64,000 nt of DNA from Chlorocebus sabaeus (GCF_047675955.1 NC_132916.1:71541481-71605480), one strand, 5' to 3'; positions 22,197-36,225 are shown, numbered from the stretch's first letter. Translations and numbers: made by a program. Notes: a model not told the origin generated them from the sequence alone.

Positions 22197-24603
22197 TCCA
22201 CAAGAACAGGTTTAGCGAAAGGCTTCTTCAAGGGAAAGATGTAACTCTGTGAGATGAATTAACAGAACACAGAGCAGTTTCTCAGAAAGCTTCTTTCCAG
22301 TTTTGAACGGAAGATAATTCCTTTTTCACCATAGCCCTCTATGGGCTTCCAAATATCCCTTTGCCAATTCCACAAGAACAGCCTTAGCGAAAGGCTTCTT
22401 GAAGGGAAAGATGTAACTCTGTGAGATGAATTAACAGAACAAAGAGCAGTTTCTCAGAAAGCTTCTTTCCAGTTTTGAATGGAAGATATTTCCTTTTTCA
22501 CCATAGCCCTCTAAGGGCTTCCAAATATCCCTTTGCCAATTCCACAAGAACAGCCTTAGCCAAAGACTTCTTGAAGGGAAAGATGTAACTCTGTGAGATG
22601 AATTAACAGAACACAGAGCAGTTTCTCAGAAAGCTTCTTTCCAGTTTTGAAGGGAAGATATTTCCTTTTTCACCATAGCCCTCTATGGGCTTCCAAATAT
22701 CCCTTTGCCAATTCCACAATAACAGCCTTAGCGAAAGGCTTCTTGAAGGGAAAGATGTAACTCTGTGATATGAATTAACAGAACACAGAGCAGTTTCTCA
22801 GAAAGCTTCTTTCCAGTTTTGAAGGGAAGATATTTCCTTTTTCACCATAGCCCTCTATGGGCTTCCAAATATCCCTTTGCCAATTCCACAAGAACAGCCT
22901 TAGCGAAAGGCTTCTTGAAGGGAAAGATGTAACTCTGTGAGATGAATTAACAGAACACAGAGCAGTTTCTCAGAATGCTTCTTTCCAGTTTTGAACGGAA
23001 GATATTTCCTTTTTCACCATAGCCCTCTATGGGCTTCCAAATATCCCTTGCCAATTCCACAAGAACAGCCTTAGCGAAAGGCTTCTTGATGGAAAAGATG
23101 TAACTCTGTGAGATGAATTAGCAGAACACAGAGCAGTTTCTCAGAAAGCTTCTTTCCAGTTTTGAACGGAAGATATTTCCTTTTTCACCATAGCCCTCTA
23201 TAGGCTTCCAAATATCCCTTTGCCAATTCCACAAGAACAGCCTTAGCGAAAGGCTTCTTGAAGGGAAAGATGTAACTCTGTGAGATGAATTAACAGAACA
23301 CAGAGCAGTTTCTCAGAAAGCTTCTTTCCAGTTTTGAACGGAAGATATTTCCTTTTTCACCATAGCCCTCTTTGGGCTTCCAAATATCAATTTGCCAATT
23401 CCACAAGAACAGCCTTAGCGAAAGGCTTCTTGAAGGGAAAGATGTAACTCTGTGAGATGAACTAACAGAACACAGAGCAGTTTCTCAGAAAGCTTCTTTC
23501 CAGTTTTGAAGGGAAGAGATTTCCTTTTTCACCATAGCCCTCTATGGGCTTCCAAATATCCCTCTGCCAATTCCACAAGAACAGCCTTAGCGAAAGGCTT
23601 GTTGAAGGGAAAGATGTAACTCTGTGAGATGAATTAACAGAACACAGAGCAGTTTCTCAGAAAGCTTCTTTCCAGTTTTGAAGGGAAATTATTTCCTTTT
23701 TCACCATAGCCCTCTATGGGCTTCCAAATATCCCTTTGCCAATTCCACAAGAACAGCCTTAGCGAAAGGCTTCTTGAAGGGAAAGTTGTAACTCTGTGAG
23801 ATGAATTAACAGAACACAGAGCCGTTTCCCAGAAAGGTTCTTTCCAGTTTTGAACGGAAGTTATTTCCTTTTTCAGCATAGCCCTCTATGGGCTTCGAAA
23901 TATCCCTTTGCCAATTCCACAAGAACAGGTTTAGCGAAAGGCTTCTTCAAGGGAAAGATGTAACTCTGTGAGATGAATTAACAGAACACAGAGCAGTTTC
24001 TCAGAAAGCTTCTTTCCAGTTTTGAAGGGAAGATATTTCCTTTTTCACCATAGCCCTCTATGGGCTTCCAAATATCCCTTTGCCAATTCCACAAGAACAG
24101 CCTTAGCGAAAGGCTTCTTGAAGGGAAAGATGTAACTCTGTGAGATGAATTAACAGAACACAGAGCAGTTTCTCAGAAAGCTTCTTTCCAGTTTTGAACG
24201 GAAGATATTTCCTTTTTCACCATAGCCCTCTATGGGCTTCCAAATATCCCTTTGCCAATTCCACAAGAACAGCCTTAGCGAAAGGCTTCTTGAAGGGAAA
24301 GATGTAACTTTGTGAGATGAATTAACAGAACACAGAGCAGTTTCTCAGAAAGCTTCTTTCCAGTTTTGAACGGAAGATATTTCCTTTTTCACCTTAGCCC
24401 TCTAAGGGCTTCCATATATCCCTTTGCCAATTCCACAAGAACAGCCTTAGCGAAAGGCTTCTTGAAGGGAATGATGTAACTCTGTGAGATGAATTAACAG
24501 AACACAGAGCAGTTTCTCAGAAAGGTTCTTTCCAGTTTTGAACGGAAGATATTTCCTTTTTCACCATAGCCCTCTATGGGCTTCCAAATATCCCTTTGCC
24601 AAT
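22197..24603 (-). repeat. 14-monomer unit, second tandem copy in B
   Basis: Second copy of the 2407-base unit. It differs at a few bases, for example GAACTAACAG (near 23459), GAAGAGATTTCC, GGCTTGTTGAAGG, GAAAGTTGTAAC and CGGAAGTTATTTCC. These private changes are also present in copy A at 11.1-11.5 kb, so the 14-monomer doubling is older than the 11-12 kb duplication. Confidence 0.75.
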
Positions 24604-26384
24604 TCCACAAGAACAGCCTTAGCGAAAGGCTTCTTGAAGGGAAAGATGTAACTCTGTGAGATGAATTAACAGAACACAGAGAAGTTTCTCAGAAAGCTTC
24701 TTTCCAGTTTTGAACGGAGGATATTTCCTTTTTCACCATAGCCCTCTATGGGCTTCCAAATATCCCTTTGCCAATTCCACAAGAACAGCCTTAGCGAAAG
24801 GCTTCTTGAAGGGGAAGATGTAACTCTGTGAGATGAATTAACAGAACACAGAGCAGTTTCTCAGAAAGCTTCTTTCCAGTTTTGAAGGGAAGATATTTCC
24901 TTTTTCACCATAGCCCTCTATGGGTTTCCAAATATCCCTTTGCCAATTCCACAAGAACAGCCTTAGCGAAAGGCTTCTTGAAGGGAAAGATGTAACTCTG
25001 TGAGATGAATTAACAGAACACAGAGCAGTTTCTCAGAATGCTTCTTTCCAGTTTTGAACGGAAGATATTTCCTTTTTCACCATAGCCCTCTATGGGCTTC
25101 CAAATATCACTTTGCCAATTCCACAAGAACAGCCTTAGCGAAAGGCTACTTGAAGGGAAAGATGTAACTCTGTGAGATGAATTAACAGAACACAGAGCAG
25201 TTTCTCAGAAAGCTTCTTTCCAGTTTTGAACGGAAGATATTTCCTTTTTCACCATAGCCCTCTATGGGCTTCCAAATATCCCTTTGCCAATTCCACAAGA
25301 ACAGCCTTAGCGAAAGGCTTCTTGAAGGGAAAGATGTAACTCTGTGAGATGAATTAACAGAACACAGAGCAGTTTCTCAGAAAGCTTCTTTCCAGTTTTG
25401 AACGGAAGATATTTCCTTTTTCACCTTAGCCCTCTAAGGGCTTCCATATATCCCTTTGCCAATTCCACAAGAACAGCCTTAGCGAAAGGCTTCTTGAAGG
25501 GAATGATGTAACTCTGTGAGATGAATTAACAGAACACAGAGCAGTTTCTCAGAAAGGTTCTTTCCAGTTTTGAACGGAAGATATTTCCTTTTTCACCATA
25601 GCCCTCTATGGGCTTCCAAATATCCCTTTGCCAATTCCACAAGAACAGCCTTAGCGAAAGGCTTCTTGAAGGGAAAGATGTAACTCTGTGAGATGAATTA
25701 ACAGAACACAGAGAAGTTTCTCAGAAAGCTTCTTTCCAGTTTTGAACGGAGGATATTTCCTTTTTCACCATAGCCCTCTATGGGCTTCCAAATATCCCTT
25801 TGCCAATTCCACAAGAACAGCCTTAGCGAAAGGCTTCTTGAAGGGGAAGATGTAACTCTGTGAGATGAATTAACAGAACACAGAGCAGTTTCTCAGAAAG
25901 CTTCTTTCCAGTTTTGAAGGGAAGATATTTCCTTTTTCACCATAGCCCTCTATGGGTTTCCAAATATCCCTTTGCCAATTCCACAAGAACAGCCTTAGCG
26001 AAAGGCTTCTTGAAGGGAAAGATGTAACTCTGTGAGATGAATTAACAGAACACAGAGCAGTTTCTCAGAATGCTTCTTTCCAGTTTTGAACGGAAGATAT
26101 TTCCTTTTTCACCATAGCCCTCTATGGGCTTCCAAATATCACTTTGCCAATTCCACAAGAACAGCCTTAGCGAAAGGCTACTTGAAGGGAAAGATGTAAC
26201 TCTGTGAGATGAATTAACAGAACACAGAGCAGTTTCTCAGAAAGCTTCTTTCCAGTTTTGAACGGAAGATATTTCCTTTTTCACCATAGCCCTCTATGGG
26301 CTTCCAAATATCCCTTTGCCAATTCCACAAGAACAGCCTTAGCGAAAGGCTTCTTGAAGGGAAAGATGTAACTCTGTGAGATGA
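24321..26384 (-). repeat. Two tandem 6-monomer units (1032 bases each) in copy B
   Basis: These are the copy B equivalents of the 11940-14003 doublet, with the same linked variants (CCTTAG at 24392 and 25424). The doublet is in both large copies, so it formed before the 11-12 kb duplication. A single related unit without the doubling appears at 30.4-31.4 kb. Confidence 0.8.
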
Positions 26385-28829
26385 ATTAACAGAACACAGA
26401 GCAGTTTCTCAGAAAGCTTCTTTCCAGTTTTGAACGGAGGATATTTCCTTTTTCATCATAGCCCTCTATGGGCTTCCAAATATCCCTTTGCCAATTCCAC
26501 AAGAACAGCCTTAGCGAAAGGCTTCTTGAAGGGAAAGATGTAACACTGTGAGATGAATTAACAGAACACAGAGCAGTTTCTCAGAAAGCTTCTTTCCATT
26601 TTTGAACGGAAGATATTTACTTTTTCACCATAGCCCCCTATGGGCTTCCAAATATCCCTTTGCCAATTCCACAAGAACAGCCTTAGCGAAAGGCTTCTTC
26701 AAGGGAAAGATGTAACTCTGTGAGATGAATTAACAGAACACAGAGCAGTTTCTCAGAAAGCTTCTTTCCAGTTTTGAAGGGAAGATATTTCCTTTTTCAC
26801 CATAGCCCTCTATGGGCTTCCAAATATCCCTTTGCCAATTCCACAAGAACAGCCTTAGCGAAAGGCTTCTTGAAGGGAAAGATGTAACTCTGTGAGATGA
26901 ATTAACAGAACACAGAGCAGTTTCTCAGAAAGGTTCTTTCCAGTTTTGAACGGAAGATATTTCCTTTTTCACCATAGCCCTCTATGGGCTTCCAAATATC
27001 CCTTTGCCAATTCCACAAGAACAGCCTTAGCGAAAGGCTTCTTGAAGGGAAAGATGTAACTCTGTGAGATGAATTAAAGAACACAGAGCAGTTTCTCAGA
27101 AAGCTTCTTTCCAGTTTTGAACGGAAGATATTTTCTTTTTCACCATAGCCCTCTATGGGCTTCCAAATATCCCTTTGCCAATTCCACAAGAACAGCCTTA
27201 GCGAAAGGCTTCTTGAAGGGAAAGATGTAACCCTGTGAGATGAATTAACAGAACACAGAGCAGTTTCTCAGAAAGCTTCTTTCCAGTTTTGAACGGAAGA
27301 TATTTCCTTTTTCACCATAGCCCTCTATGGGCTTCCAAATATCCCTTTGCCAATTCCGCAAGAACAGCCTTAGCGAAAGGCTTCTTGAAGGGAAAGATGT
27401 AACTCTGTGAGATGAAATAACAGAACAAAGAGCAGTTTCTCAGAAAGCTTCTTTCCAGTTTTGAACGGAAGATATTTCCTTTTTCACCATAGCCCTCTAT
27501 GGGCCTCCAAATATCCCTTTGCCAATTCCACAAGAACAGCCTTAGCGAAAGGCTTCTTGAAGGGAAAGATGTAACTCTGTGAGATGAATTAACAGAACAC
27601 AGAGCAGTTTCTCAGAAAGCTTCTTTCCAGTTTTGAAGGGAAGATATTTCCTTTTTCACCATAGCCGTCTATGGGCTTCCAAATATCCCTTTGCCAATTC
27701 CACAAGAACAGCCTTAGCGAAAGGCTTCTTGAAGGGAAAGACGTAACTCTGTGAGATGAATTAACAGAACACAGAGCAGTTTCTCAGAAAGCTTCTTTCC
27801 AGTTTTGAACGGAAGATATTTCCTTTTTCACCATAGCCCTCTATGGGCTTCCAAATATCCTTTTGCCAATTCCACAAGAACAGCCTTAGCGAAAGGCTTC
27901 TTGAAGAGAAAGATGTAACTCTGTGAGAGGAATTAACAGAACACAGAGCAGTTTCTCAGAAAGCTTCTTTCCAGTTTTGAACGGAAGATATTTCCTTTTT
28001 CACCATAGCCCTCTATGGGCTTCCAAATATCCCTTTGCCAATTCCACAAGAACAGCCTTAGCGAAAGGCTTCTTGAAGGGAAAGATGTAACTCTGTGAGA
28101 TGAATTAACAGAACACAGAGCAGTTTCTCAGAAAGCTTCTTTCCAGTTTTGAACGGAAGATATTTCCTTTTTCACCATAGCCCTCTATGGGCTTCCAAAT
28201 ATCCCTTTGCCAATTCCACAAGAACAGCCTTAGCGAAAGGCTTCTTGAAGGGAAAGATGTAACTCTGTGAGATGAATTAACAGAACACAGAGCAGTTTCC
28301 CAGAAAGGTTCTTTCCATTTTTGAACGGAAGATATTTCCTTTTTTAGCATAGCCCTCTATGGGCTTCCAAATATCCCTTTGCCAATTCCACAAGAACAGG
28401 TTTAGCGAAAGGCTTATTCAAGGGAAAGATGTAATTCTGTGAGATGAATTAACAGAACACAGAGCAGTTTCTCAGAAAGCTTCTTTCCAGTTTTGAAGGG
28501 AAGATATTTCCTTTTTCACCATAGCCCTCTATGGGCTTCCAAATATCCCTTTGCCAATTCCACAAGAACAGCCTTATCGAAAGGCTTCTTGAAGGGAAAG
28601 ATGTAGCTCTGTGAGAGGAATTAACAGAACGCAGAGCAGTTTCTCAGAAAGCTTCTTTCCAGTTTTGAACGGAAGATATTTCCTTTTTCACCATAGCCCT
28701 CTATGGGCTTCCAAATATCTCTTTGCCAATTCCACAAGAACAGCCTTAGCGAAAGGCTTCTTGAAGGGAAAGATGTAACTCTGTGAGATGAATTAACAGA
28801 ACACAGAGCAGCTTCTCAGAAAGCTTCTT

Positions 28830-28846
28830 TCCCGTTTTGAACGGAA
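28830..28846 (-). promoter_or_regulatory. CENP-B-box-like site 5
   Basis: Same 17 bases in block C1, followed as usual by AGCCTTCTATGGG and CAATGCCACAAG. Confidence 0.4.
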
Positions 28847-29578
28847 GATATTTCCTTTTTCACCATAGCCTTCTATGGGCTTCCAAATATCCCTTTGCCA
28901 ATGCCACAAGAACAGCCTTAGCGAAAGGCTTCTTGAAGGGAAAGATGTAACTCTGTGAGATGAATTAACAGAACACAGAGCAGTTTCTCAGAAAGCTTCT
29001 TTCCAGTTTTGAACGGAAGATATTTCCTTTTTCACCATAGCCCTCTATGGGCTTCCAAATATCCCTTTGCCAATTCCACAAGAACAGGTTTAGCGAAAGG
29101 CTTCTTCAAGGGAAAGATGTAACTCTGTGAGATGAATTAACAGAACACAGAGCAGTTTCTCAGAAAGCTTCTTTCCAGTTTTGAACGGAAGATATTTCCT
29201 TTTTCACCATAGCCCTCTATGAGCTTCCAAATATCCCTTTGCCAATTCCACAAGAACAGCCTTAGCGAAAGGCTTCTTGAAGGGAAAGATGTAACTCTGT
29301 GAGATGAATTAACAGAACACAGAGCAGTTTCTCAGAAAGCTTCTTTCCAGTTTTGAACGGAAGATATTTCCTTTTTCACCACAGCCCTCTATGGGTTTCC
29401 AAATATCCCTTTGCCAATTCCACAAGAACAGCCTTAGCGAAAGGCTTCTTGAAGGGAAAGATGTAACTCTGTGAGATGAATTAACAGAACACAGAGCAGT
29501 TTCTCAGAAAGCTTCTTTCCAGTTTTGAACGGAAGATATTTCCTTTTTCACCATAGCCCTCTATTTGCTTCCAAATAT

Positions 29579-29750
29579 CCCTTTGCCAATTCCACAAGAA
29601 CAGCCTTAGCGAAAGGCTTCTTGAAGGGAAAGATGTAACTCTGTCAGATGAATTAACAGAACACAGAGCAGTTTCTCAGAAAGCTTCTTTAAAGTTTGGA
29701 ACAGAAGATATTTCCTTTTTCCCCATAGCCCTCTAGGGGCTTCCAAATAT
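29579..29750 (-). repeat. Divergent AAAG-type monomer 4
   Basis: Block C1 member, preceded by a CTATTTGCTTCC variant and carrying CTCTGTCAGATG. Confidence 0.75.
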
Positions 29751-32700
29751 CCCTTTTCCAATTCCACAAGAACAGCCTTAGCGAAAGGCTTCTTGAAGGG
29801 AAAGATGTAACTCTGTGAGATGAATTAACAGAACACAGAGCAGTTTCTCAGAAAGCTTCTTTCCAGTTTTGAACGGAAGATATTTCCTTTTTCACCATAG
29901 CCCTCTATGGGCTTCCAAATATCCCTTTGCCAATTCCACAAGAACAGCCTTGGCGAAAGGCTTCTTCAAGGGAAAGATGTAACTCTGTGAGATGAATTAA
30001 CAGAACACAGAGCAGTTTCTCAGAAAGCTTCTTTCCAGTTTTGAACGGAAGATATTTCCTTTTTCACCATAGCCCTCTATGGGCTTCCAAATATCCCATT
30101 GCCAATTCCACAAGAACAGCCTTAGCGAAAGGCTTCTTGAAGGGAAAGATGTAACTCTGTGAGATGAATTAACAGAACACAGAGCAGTTTTTCAGAAAGC
30201 TTCTTTCCAGTATAGAACGGAAGATATTTCCTTTTTCACCATAGCCCTCTATGGGCTTCCAAATATCCCTTTGCCAATGCCACAAGAACAGCCGTAGCGA
30301 AAGGCTTCTTGAAGGGAAAGATGTAACTCTGTGAGATGAATTAACAGAACACAGAGCAGTTTCTCAGAAAGCTTCTTTCCAGTTTTGAACGGAAGATATT
30401 TCCTTTTTCACCTTAGCCCTCTAAGGGCTTCCATATATCCCTTTGCCAATTCCACAAGAAGAGCCTTAGCGAAAGGCTTCTTGAAGGGAATGATGTAACT
30501 CTGTGAGATGAATTAACAGAACACAGAGCAGTTTCTCAGAAAGGTTCTTTCCAGTTTTGAACGGAAGATATTTCCTTTTTCACCATAGCCCTCTATGGGC
30601 TTCCAAATATCCCTTTGCCAATTCCACAAGAACAGCCTTAGCGAAAGGCTTCTTGAAGGGAAAGATGTAACTCTGTGAGATGAATTAACAGAACACAGAG
30701 AAGTTTCTCAGAAAGCTTCTTTCCAGTTTTGAACGGAGGATATTTCCTTTTTCACCATAGCCCTCTATGGGCTTCCAAATATCCCTTTGCCAATTCCACA
30801 AGAACAGCCTTAGCGAAAGGCTTCTTGAAGGGAAAGATGTAACTCTGTGAGATGAATTAACAGAACACAGAGCAGTTTCTCAGAAAGCTTCTTTCCAGTT
30901 TTGAAGGGAAGATATTTCCTTTTTCACCATAGCCCTCTATGGGTTTCCAAATATCCCTTTGCCAATTCCACAAGAACAGCCTTAGCGAAAGGCTTCTTGA
31001 AGGGAAAGATGTAACTCTGTGAGATGAATTAACAGAACACAGAGCAGTTTCTCAGAATGCTTCTTTCCAGTTTTGAACGGAAGATATTTCCTTTTTCACC
31101 ATAGCCCTCTATGGGCTTCCAAATATCACTTTGCCAATTCCACAAGAACAGCCTTAGCGAAAGGCTACTTGAAGGGAAAGATGTAACTCTGTGAGATGAA
31201 TTAACAGAACACAGAGCAGTTTCTCAGAAAGCTTCTTTCCAGTTTTGAACGGAAGATATTTCCTTTTTCACCATAGCCCTCTATGGGCTTCCAAATATCC
31301 CTTTGCCAATTCCACAAGAACAGCCTTAGCGAAAGGCTTCTTGAAGTGAAAGATGTAACTCTGTGAGATGAATTAACAGAACACAGAGCAGTTTCTCAGA
31401 AAGCTTCTTTCCAGTTTTGAACGGAGGATATTTCCTTTTTCATCATAGCCCTCTATGGGCTTCCAAATATCCCTTTGCCAATTCCACAAGAACAGCCTTA
31501 GCGAAAGGCTTCTTGAAGGGAAAGATGTAACACTGTGAGATGAATTAACAGAACACAGAGCAGTTTCTCAGAAAGCTTCTTTCCATTTTTGAACGGAAGA
31601 TATTTACTTTTTCACCATAGCCCCCTATGGGCTTCCAAATATCCCTTTGCCAATTCCACAAGAACAGCCTTAGCGAAAGGCTTCTTCAAGGGAAAGATGT
31701 AACTCTGTGAGATGAATTAACAGAACACAGAGCAGTTTCTCAGAAAGCTTCTTTCCAGTTTTGAAGGGAAGATATTTCCTTTTTCACCATAGCCCTCTAT
31801 GGGCTTCCAAATATCCCTTTGCCAATTCCACAAGAACAGCCTTAGCGAAAGGCTTCTTGAAGGGAAAGATGTAACTCTGTGAGATGAATTAACAGAACAC
31901 AGAGCAGTTTCTCAGAAAGCTTCTTTCCAGTTTTGAACGGAAGATATTTCCTTTTTCACCATAGCCCTCTATGGGCTTCCAAATATCCCTTTGCCAATTC
32001 CACAAGAACAGCCTTAGCGAAAGGCTTCTTGAAGGGAAAGATGTAACTCTGTGAGATGAATTAAAAGAACACAGAGCAGTTTCTCAGAAAGCTTCTTTCC
32101 AGTTTTGAACGGAAGATATTTTCTTTTTCACCATAGCCCTCTATGGGCTTCCAAATATCCCTTTGCCAATTCCACAAGAACAGCCTTAGCGAAAGGCTTC
32201 TTGAAGGGAAAGATGTAACCCTGTGAGATGAATTAACAGAACACAGAGCAGTTTCTCAGAAAGCTTCTTTCCAGTTTTGAACGGAAGATATTTCCTTTTT
32301 CACCATAGCCCTCTATGGGCTTCCAAATATCCCTTTGCCAATTCCGCAAGAAGAGCCTTAGCGAAAGGCTTCTTGAAGGGAAAGATGTAACTCTGTGAGA
32401 TGAAATAACAGAACAAAGAGCAGTTTCTCAGAAAGCTTCTTTCCAGTTTTGAACGGAAGATATTTCCTTTTTCACCATAGCCCTCTATGGGCCTCCAAAT
32501 ATCCCTTTGCCAATTCCACAAGAACAGCCTTAGCGAAAGGCTTCTTGAAGGGAAAGATGTAACTCTGTGAGATGAATTAACAGAACACAGAGCAGTTTCT
32601 CAGAAAGCTTCTTTCCAGTTTTGAAGGGAAGATATTTCCTTTTTCACCATAGCCGTCTATGGGCTTCCAAATATCCCTTTGCCAATTCCACAAGAACAGC

Positions 32701-33817
32701 CTTAGCGAAAGGCTTCTTGAAGGGAAAGACGTAACTCTGTGAGATGAATTAACAGAACACAGAGCAGTTTCTCAGAAAGCTTCTTTCCAGTTTTGAACGG
32801 AAGATATTTCCTTTTTCACCATAGCCCTCTATGGGCTTCCAAATATCCTTTTGCCAATTCCACAAGAACAGCCTTAGCGAAAGGCTTCTTGAAGAGAAAG
32901 ATGTAACTCTGTGAGATGAATTAACAGAACACAGAGCAGTTTCTCAGAAAGCTTCTTTCCAGTTTTGAACTGAAGATATTTCCTTTTTCACCATAGCCCT
33001 CTATGGGCTTCCAAATATCCCTTTGCCAATTCCACAAGAACAGCCTTAGCGAAAGGCTTCTTGAAGGGAAAGATGTAACTCTGTGAGATGAATTAACAGA
33101 ACACAGAGCAGTTTCTCAGAAAGCTTCTTTCCAGTTTTGAACGGAAGATATTTCCTTTTTCACCATAGCCCTCTATGGGCTTCCAAATATCCCTTTGCCA
33201 ATTCCACAAGAACAGCCTTAGCGAAAGGCTTCTTGAAGGGAAAGATGTAACTCTGTGAGATGAATTAACAGAACACAGAGCAGTTTCCCAGAAAGGTTCT
33301 TTCCATTTTTGAACGGAAGATATTTCCTTTTTTAGCATAGCCCTCTATGGGCTTCCAAATATCCCTTTGCCAATTCCACAAGAACAGGTTTAGCGAAAGG
33401 CTTATTCAAGGGAAAGATGTAACTCTGTGAGATGAATTAACAGAACACAGAGCAGTTTCTCAGAAAGCTTCTTTCCAGTTTTGAAGGGAAGATATTTCCT
33501 TTTTCACCATAGCCCTCTATGGGCTTCCAAATATCCCTTTGCCAATTCCACAAGAACAGCCTTATCGAAAGGCTTCTTGAAGGGAAAGATGTAGCTCTGT
33601 GAGAGGAATTAACAGAACGCAGAGCAGTTTCTCAGAAAGCTTCTTTCCAGTTTTGAACGGAAGATATTTCCTTTTTCACCATAGCCCTCTATGGGCTTCC
33701 AAATATCTCTTTGCCAATTCCACAAGAACAGCCTTAGCGAAAGGCTTCTTGAAGGGAAAGATGTAACTCTGTGAGATGAATTAACAGAACACAGAGCAGC
33801 TTCTCAGAAAGCTTCTT

Positions 33818-33834
33818 TCCCGTTTTGAACGGAA
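33818..33834 (-). promoter_or_regulatory. CENP-B-box-like site 6
   Basis: Block C2 equivalent of site 5, 4988 bases downstream. Confidence 0.4.
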
Positions 33835-35254
33835 GATATTTCCTTTTTCACCATAGCCTTCTATGGGCTTCCAAATATCCCTTTGCCAATGCCACAAGAA
33901 CAGCCTTAGCGAAAGGCTTCTTGAAGGGAAAGATGTAACTCTGTGAGATGAATTAACAGAACACAGAGCAGTTTCTCAGAAAGCTTCTTTCCAGTTTTGA
34001 ACGGAAGATATTTCCTTTTTCACCATAGCCCTCTATGGGCTTCCAAATATCCCTTTGCCAATTCCACAAGAACAGGTTTAGCGAAAGGCTTCTTCAAGGG
34101 AAAGATGTAACTCTGTGAGATGAATTAACAGAACACAGAGCAGTTTCTCAGAAAGCTTCTTTCCAGTTTTGAACGGAAGATATTTCCTTTTTCACCATAG
34201 CCCTCTATGAGCTTCCAAATATCCCTTTGCCAATTCCACAAGAACAGCCTTAGCGAAAGGCTTCTTGAAGGGAAAGATGTAACTCTGTGAGATGAATTAA
34301 CAGAACACAGAGCAGTTTCTCAGAAAGCTTCTTTCCAGTTTTGAACGGAAGATATTTCCTTTTTCACCATAGCCCTCTATGGGCTTCCAAATATCCCTTT
34401 GCCAATTCCACAAGAACAGCCTTAGCGAAAGGCTTCTTGAAGGGAAAGATGTAACTCTGTGAGATGAATTAACAGAACACAGAGCAGTTTCTCAGAAAGC
34501 TTCTTTCCAGTTTTGAACGGAAGATATTTCCTTTTTCACCATAGCCCTCTATGGGCTTCCAAATATCCCTTTGCCAATTCCACAAGAACAGCCTTAGCGA
34601 AAGGCTTCTTCAAGGGAAAAATGTAACTCTGTGAGATGAATTAACAGAACGCAGAGCAGTTTCTCAGAAAGCTTCTTTCCAGTTTTGAACGGAAGATATT
34701 TCCTTTTTCACCATAGCCCTCTATGGGCTTCCAAATATCCCCTTGCCAATTCCACAAGAACAGGCTTAGCAAAAGGCTTCTTGAAGGGAAAGATGTAACT
34801 CTGTGAGATGAATTAACAGAACACAGAGCAGTTTCCCAGAAAGGTTCTTTCCAGTTTTGAACGGAAGGTATTTCCTTTTTCAGCATAGCCCTCTATGGGC
34901 TTCCAAATATCCCTTTGCCAATTCCACAAGAACAGGTTTAGCGAAAGGCTTCTTCAAGGGAAAGATGTAACTCTGTGAGATGAATTAAGAGAACACAGAG
35001 CAGTTTCTCAGAAAGCTTCTTTCCAGTTTTGAACGGAAGATATTTCCTTTTTCACCACAGCCCTCTATGGGTTTCCAAATATCCCTTTCCCAATTCCACA
35101 AGAACAGCCTTAGCGAAAAGCTTCTTGAAGGGAAAGATGTAACTCTGTGAGATGAATTAACAGAACACAGAGCAGTTTCTCAGAAAGCTTCTTTCCAGTT
35201 TTGAACGGAAGATATTTCCTTTTTCACCATAGCCCTCTATGTGCTTCCAAATAT

Positions 35255-35426
35255 CCCTTTGCCAATTCCACAAGAACAGCCTTAGCGAAAGGCTTCTTGA
35301 AGGGAAAGATGTAACTCTGTCAGATGAATTAACAGAACACAGAGCAGTTTCTCAGAAAGCTTCTTTAAAGTTTGGAACAGAAGATATTTCCTTTTTCCCC
35401 ATAGTCCTCTAGGGTCTTCCAAATAT
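35255..35426 (-). repeat. Divergent AAAG-type monomer 5
   Basis: Block C2 member, 33 monomers after the previous one. It has private changes ATAGTCCTCTAGGGTC near 35402. Confidence 0.75.
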
Positions 35427-36225
35427 CCCTTTTCCAATTCCACAAGAACAGCCTTAGCGAAAGGCTTCTTGAAGGGAAAGATGTAACTCTGTGAGATGAA
35501 TTAACAGAACACAGAGCAGTTTCTCAGAAAGCTTCTTTCCATTTTTGAACGGAAGATATTTCCTTTTTCACCATAGCCCTCTATGGGCTTCCAAATATCC
35601 CTTTGCCAATTCCACAAGAACAGCCTTGGCGAAAGGCTTCTTCAAGGGAAAGATGTAACTCTGTGAGATGAATTAACAGAACACAGAGCAGTTTCTCAGA
35701 AAGCTTCTTTCCAGTTTTGAAGGGAAGATATTTCCTTTTTCACCATAGCCCTCTATGGGCTTCCAAATATCTCTTTGCCAATTCCACAAGAACAGGTTTA
35801 GCGAAAGGCTTATTCAAGGGAAAGATGTAACTCTGTGAGATGAATTAACAGAACACAGAGCAGTTTCTCAGAAAGCTTCTTTCCAGTTTTGAAGGGAAGA
35901 TATTTCCTTTTTCACCATAGCCCTCTATGGGCTTCCAAATATCCCTTTGCCAATTCCACAAGAACAGCCTTATCGAAAGGCTTCTTGAAGGGAAAGATGT
36001 AGCTCTGTGAGAGGAATTAACAGAACGCAGAGCAGTTTCTCAGAAAGCTTCTTTCCAGTTTTGAACGGAAGATATTTCCTTTTTCACCATAGCCCTCTAT
36101 GGGCTTCCAAATATCCCTTTGCCAATTCCACAAGAACAGCCTTAGCGAAAGGCTTCTTGAAGGGAAAGATGTAACTCTGTGAGATGAATTAACAGAACAC
36201 AGAGCAGCTTCTCAGAAAGCTTCTT

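Larger units (their letters stand above)
14067..26447 (-). repeat. Copy B of the tandem duplication (72 monomers)
   Basis: This is the second copy, 12381 bases or 72 monomers minus three single-base deletions. It follows copy A closely but holds eight extra monomers between about 19.42 and 20.87 kb. The left junction lies just right of 14058, where G (as at the end of copy B) replaces the A found at 3052. The right end is near 26.45 kb, where TTTCATCATAG appears instead of TTTCACCATAG. No gene is present. Confidence 0.85.
26448..30290 (-). repeat. Block C1
   Basis: First of three related blocks. It follows 31.4-34.2 kb at an offset of 29 monomers: 4987 bases before the GAATTAAAGAAC deletion at 27077, 4988 after it. 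Markers are CATCATAG, ATTTACTTTTTCACC with GCCCCCTATGG, CCGCAAG, AAATAACAGAACAAAG, GGGAAAGACG, TATCCTTTTGCC and the 28831 CCCGTTTT monomer. The deletion shifts the minus-strand frame and produces one 95-codon reading frame (26902-27189) that I regard as chance. No gene is present. Confidence 0.7.
30291..35700 (-). repeat. Block C2
   Basis: Repeats the end of copy B and block C1 at an offset of 29 monomers up to about 34.3 kb, then at 33 monomers (5676 bases; CCACAGCCC 29381 and 35057, AAAG monomer 29691 and 35367). The change shows four extra monomers, about 34.37-35.05 kb, which include an M1-M2 pair that C1 lacks. The final part matches bases 1-1950 of the window. No gene is present. Confidence 0.7.
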
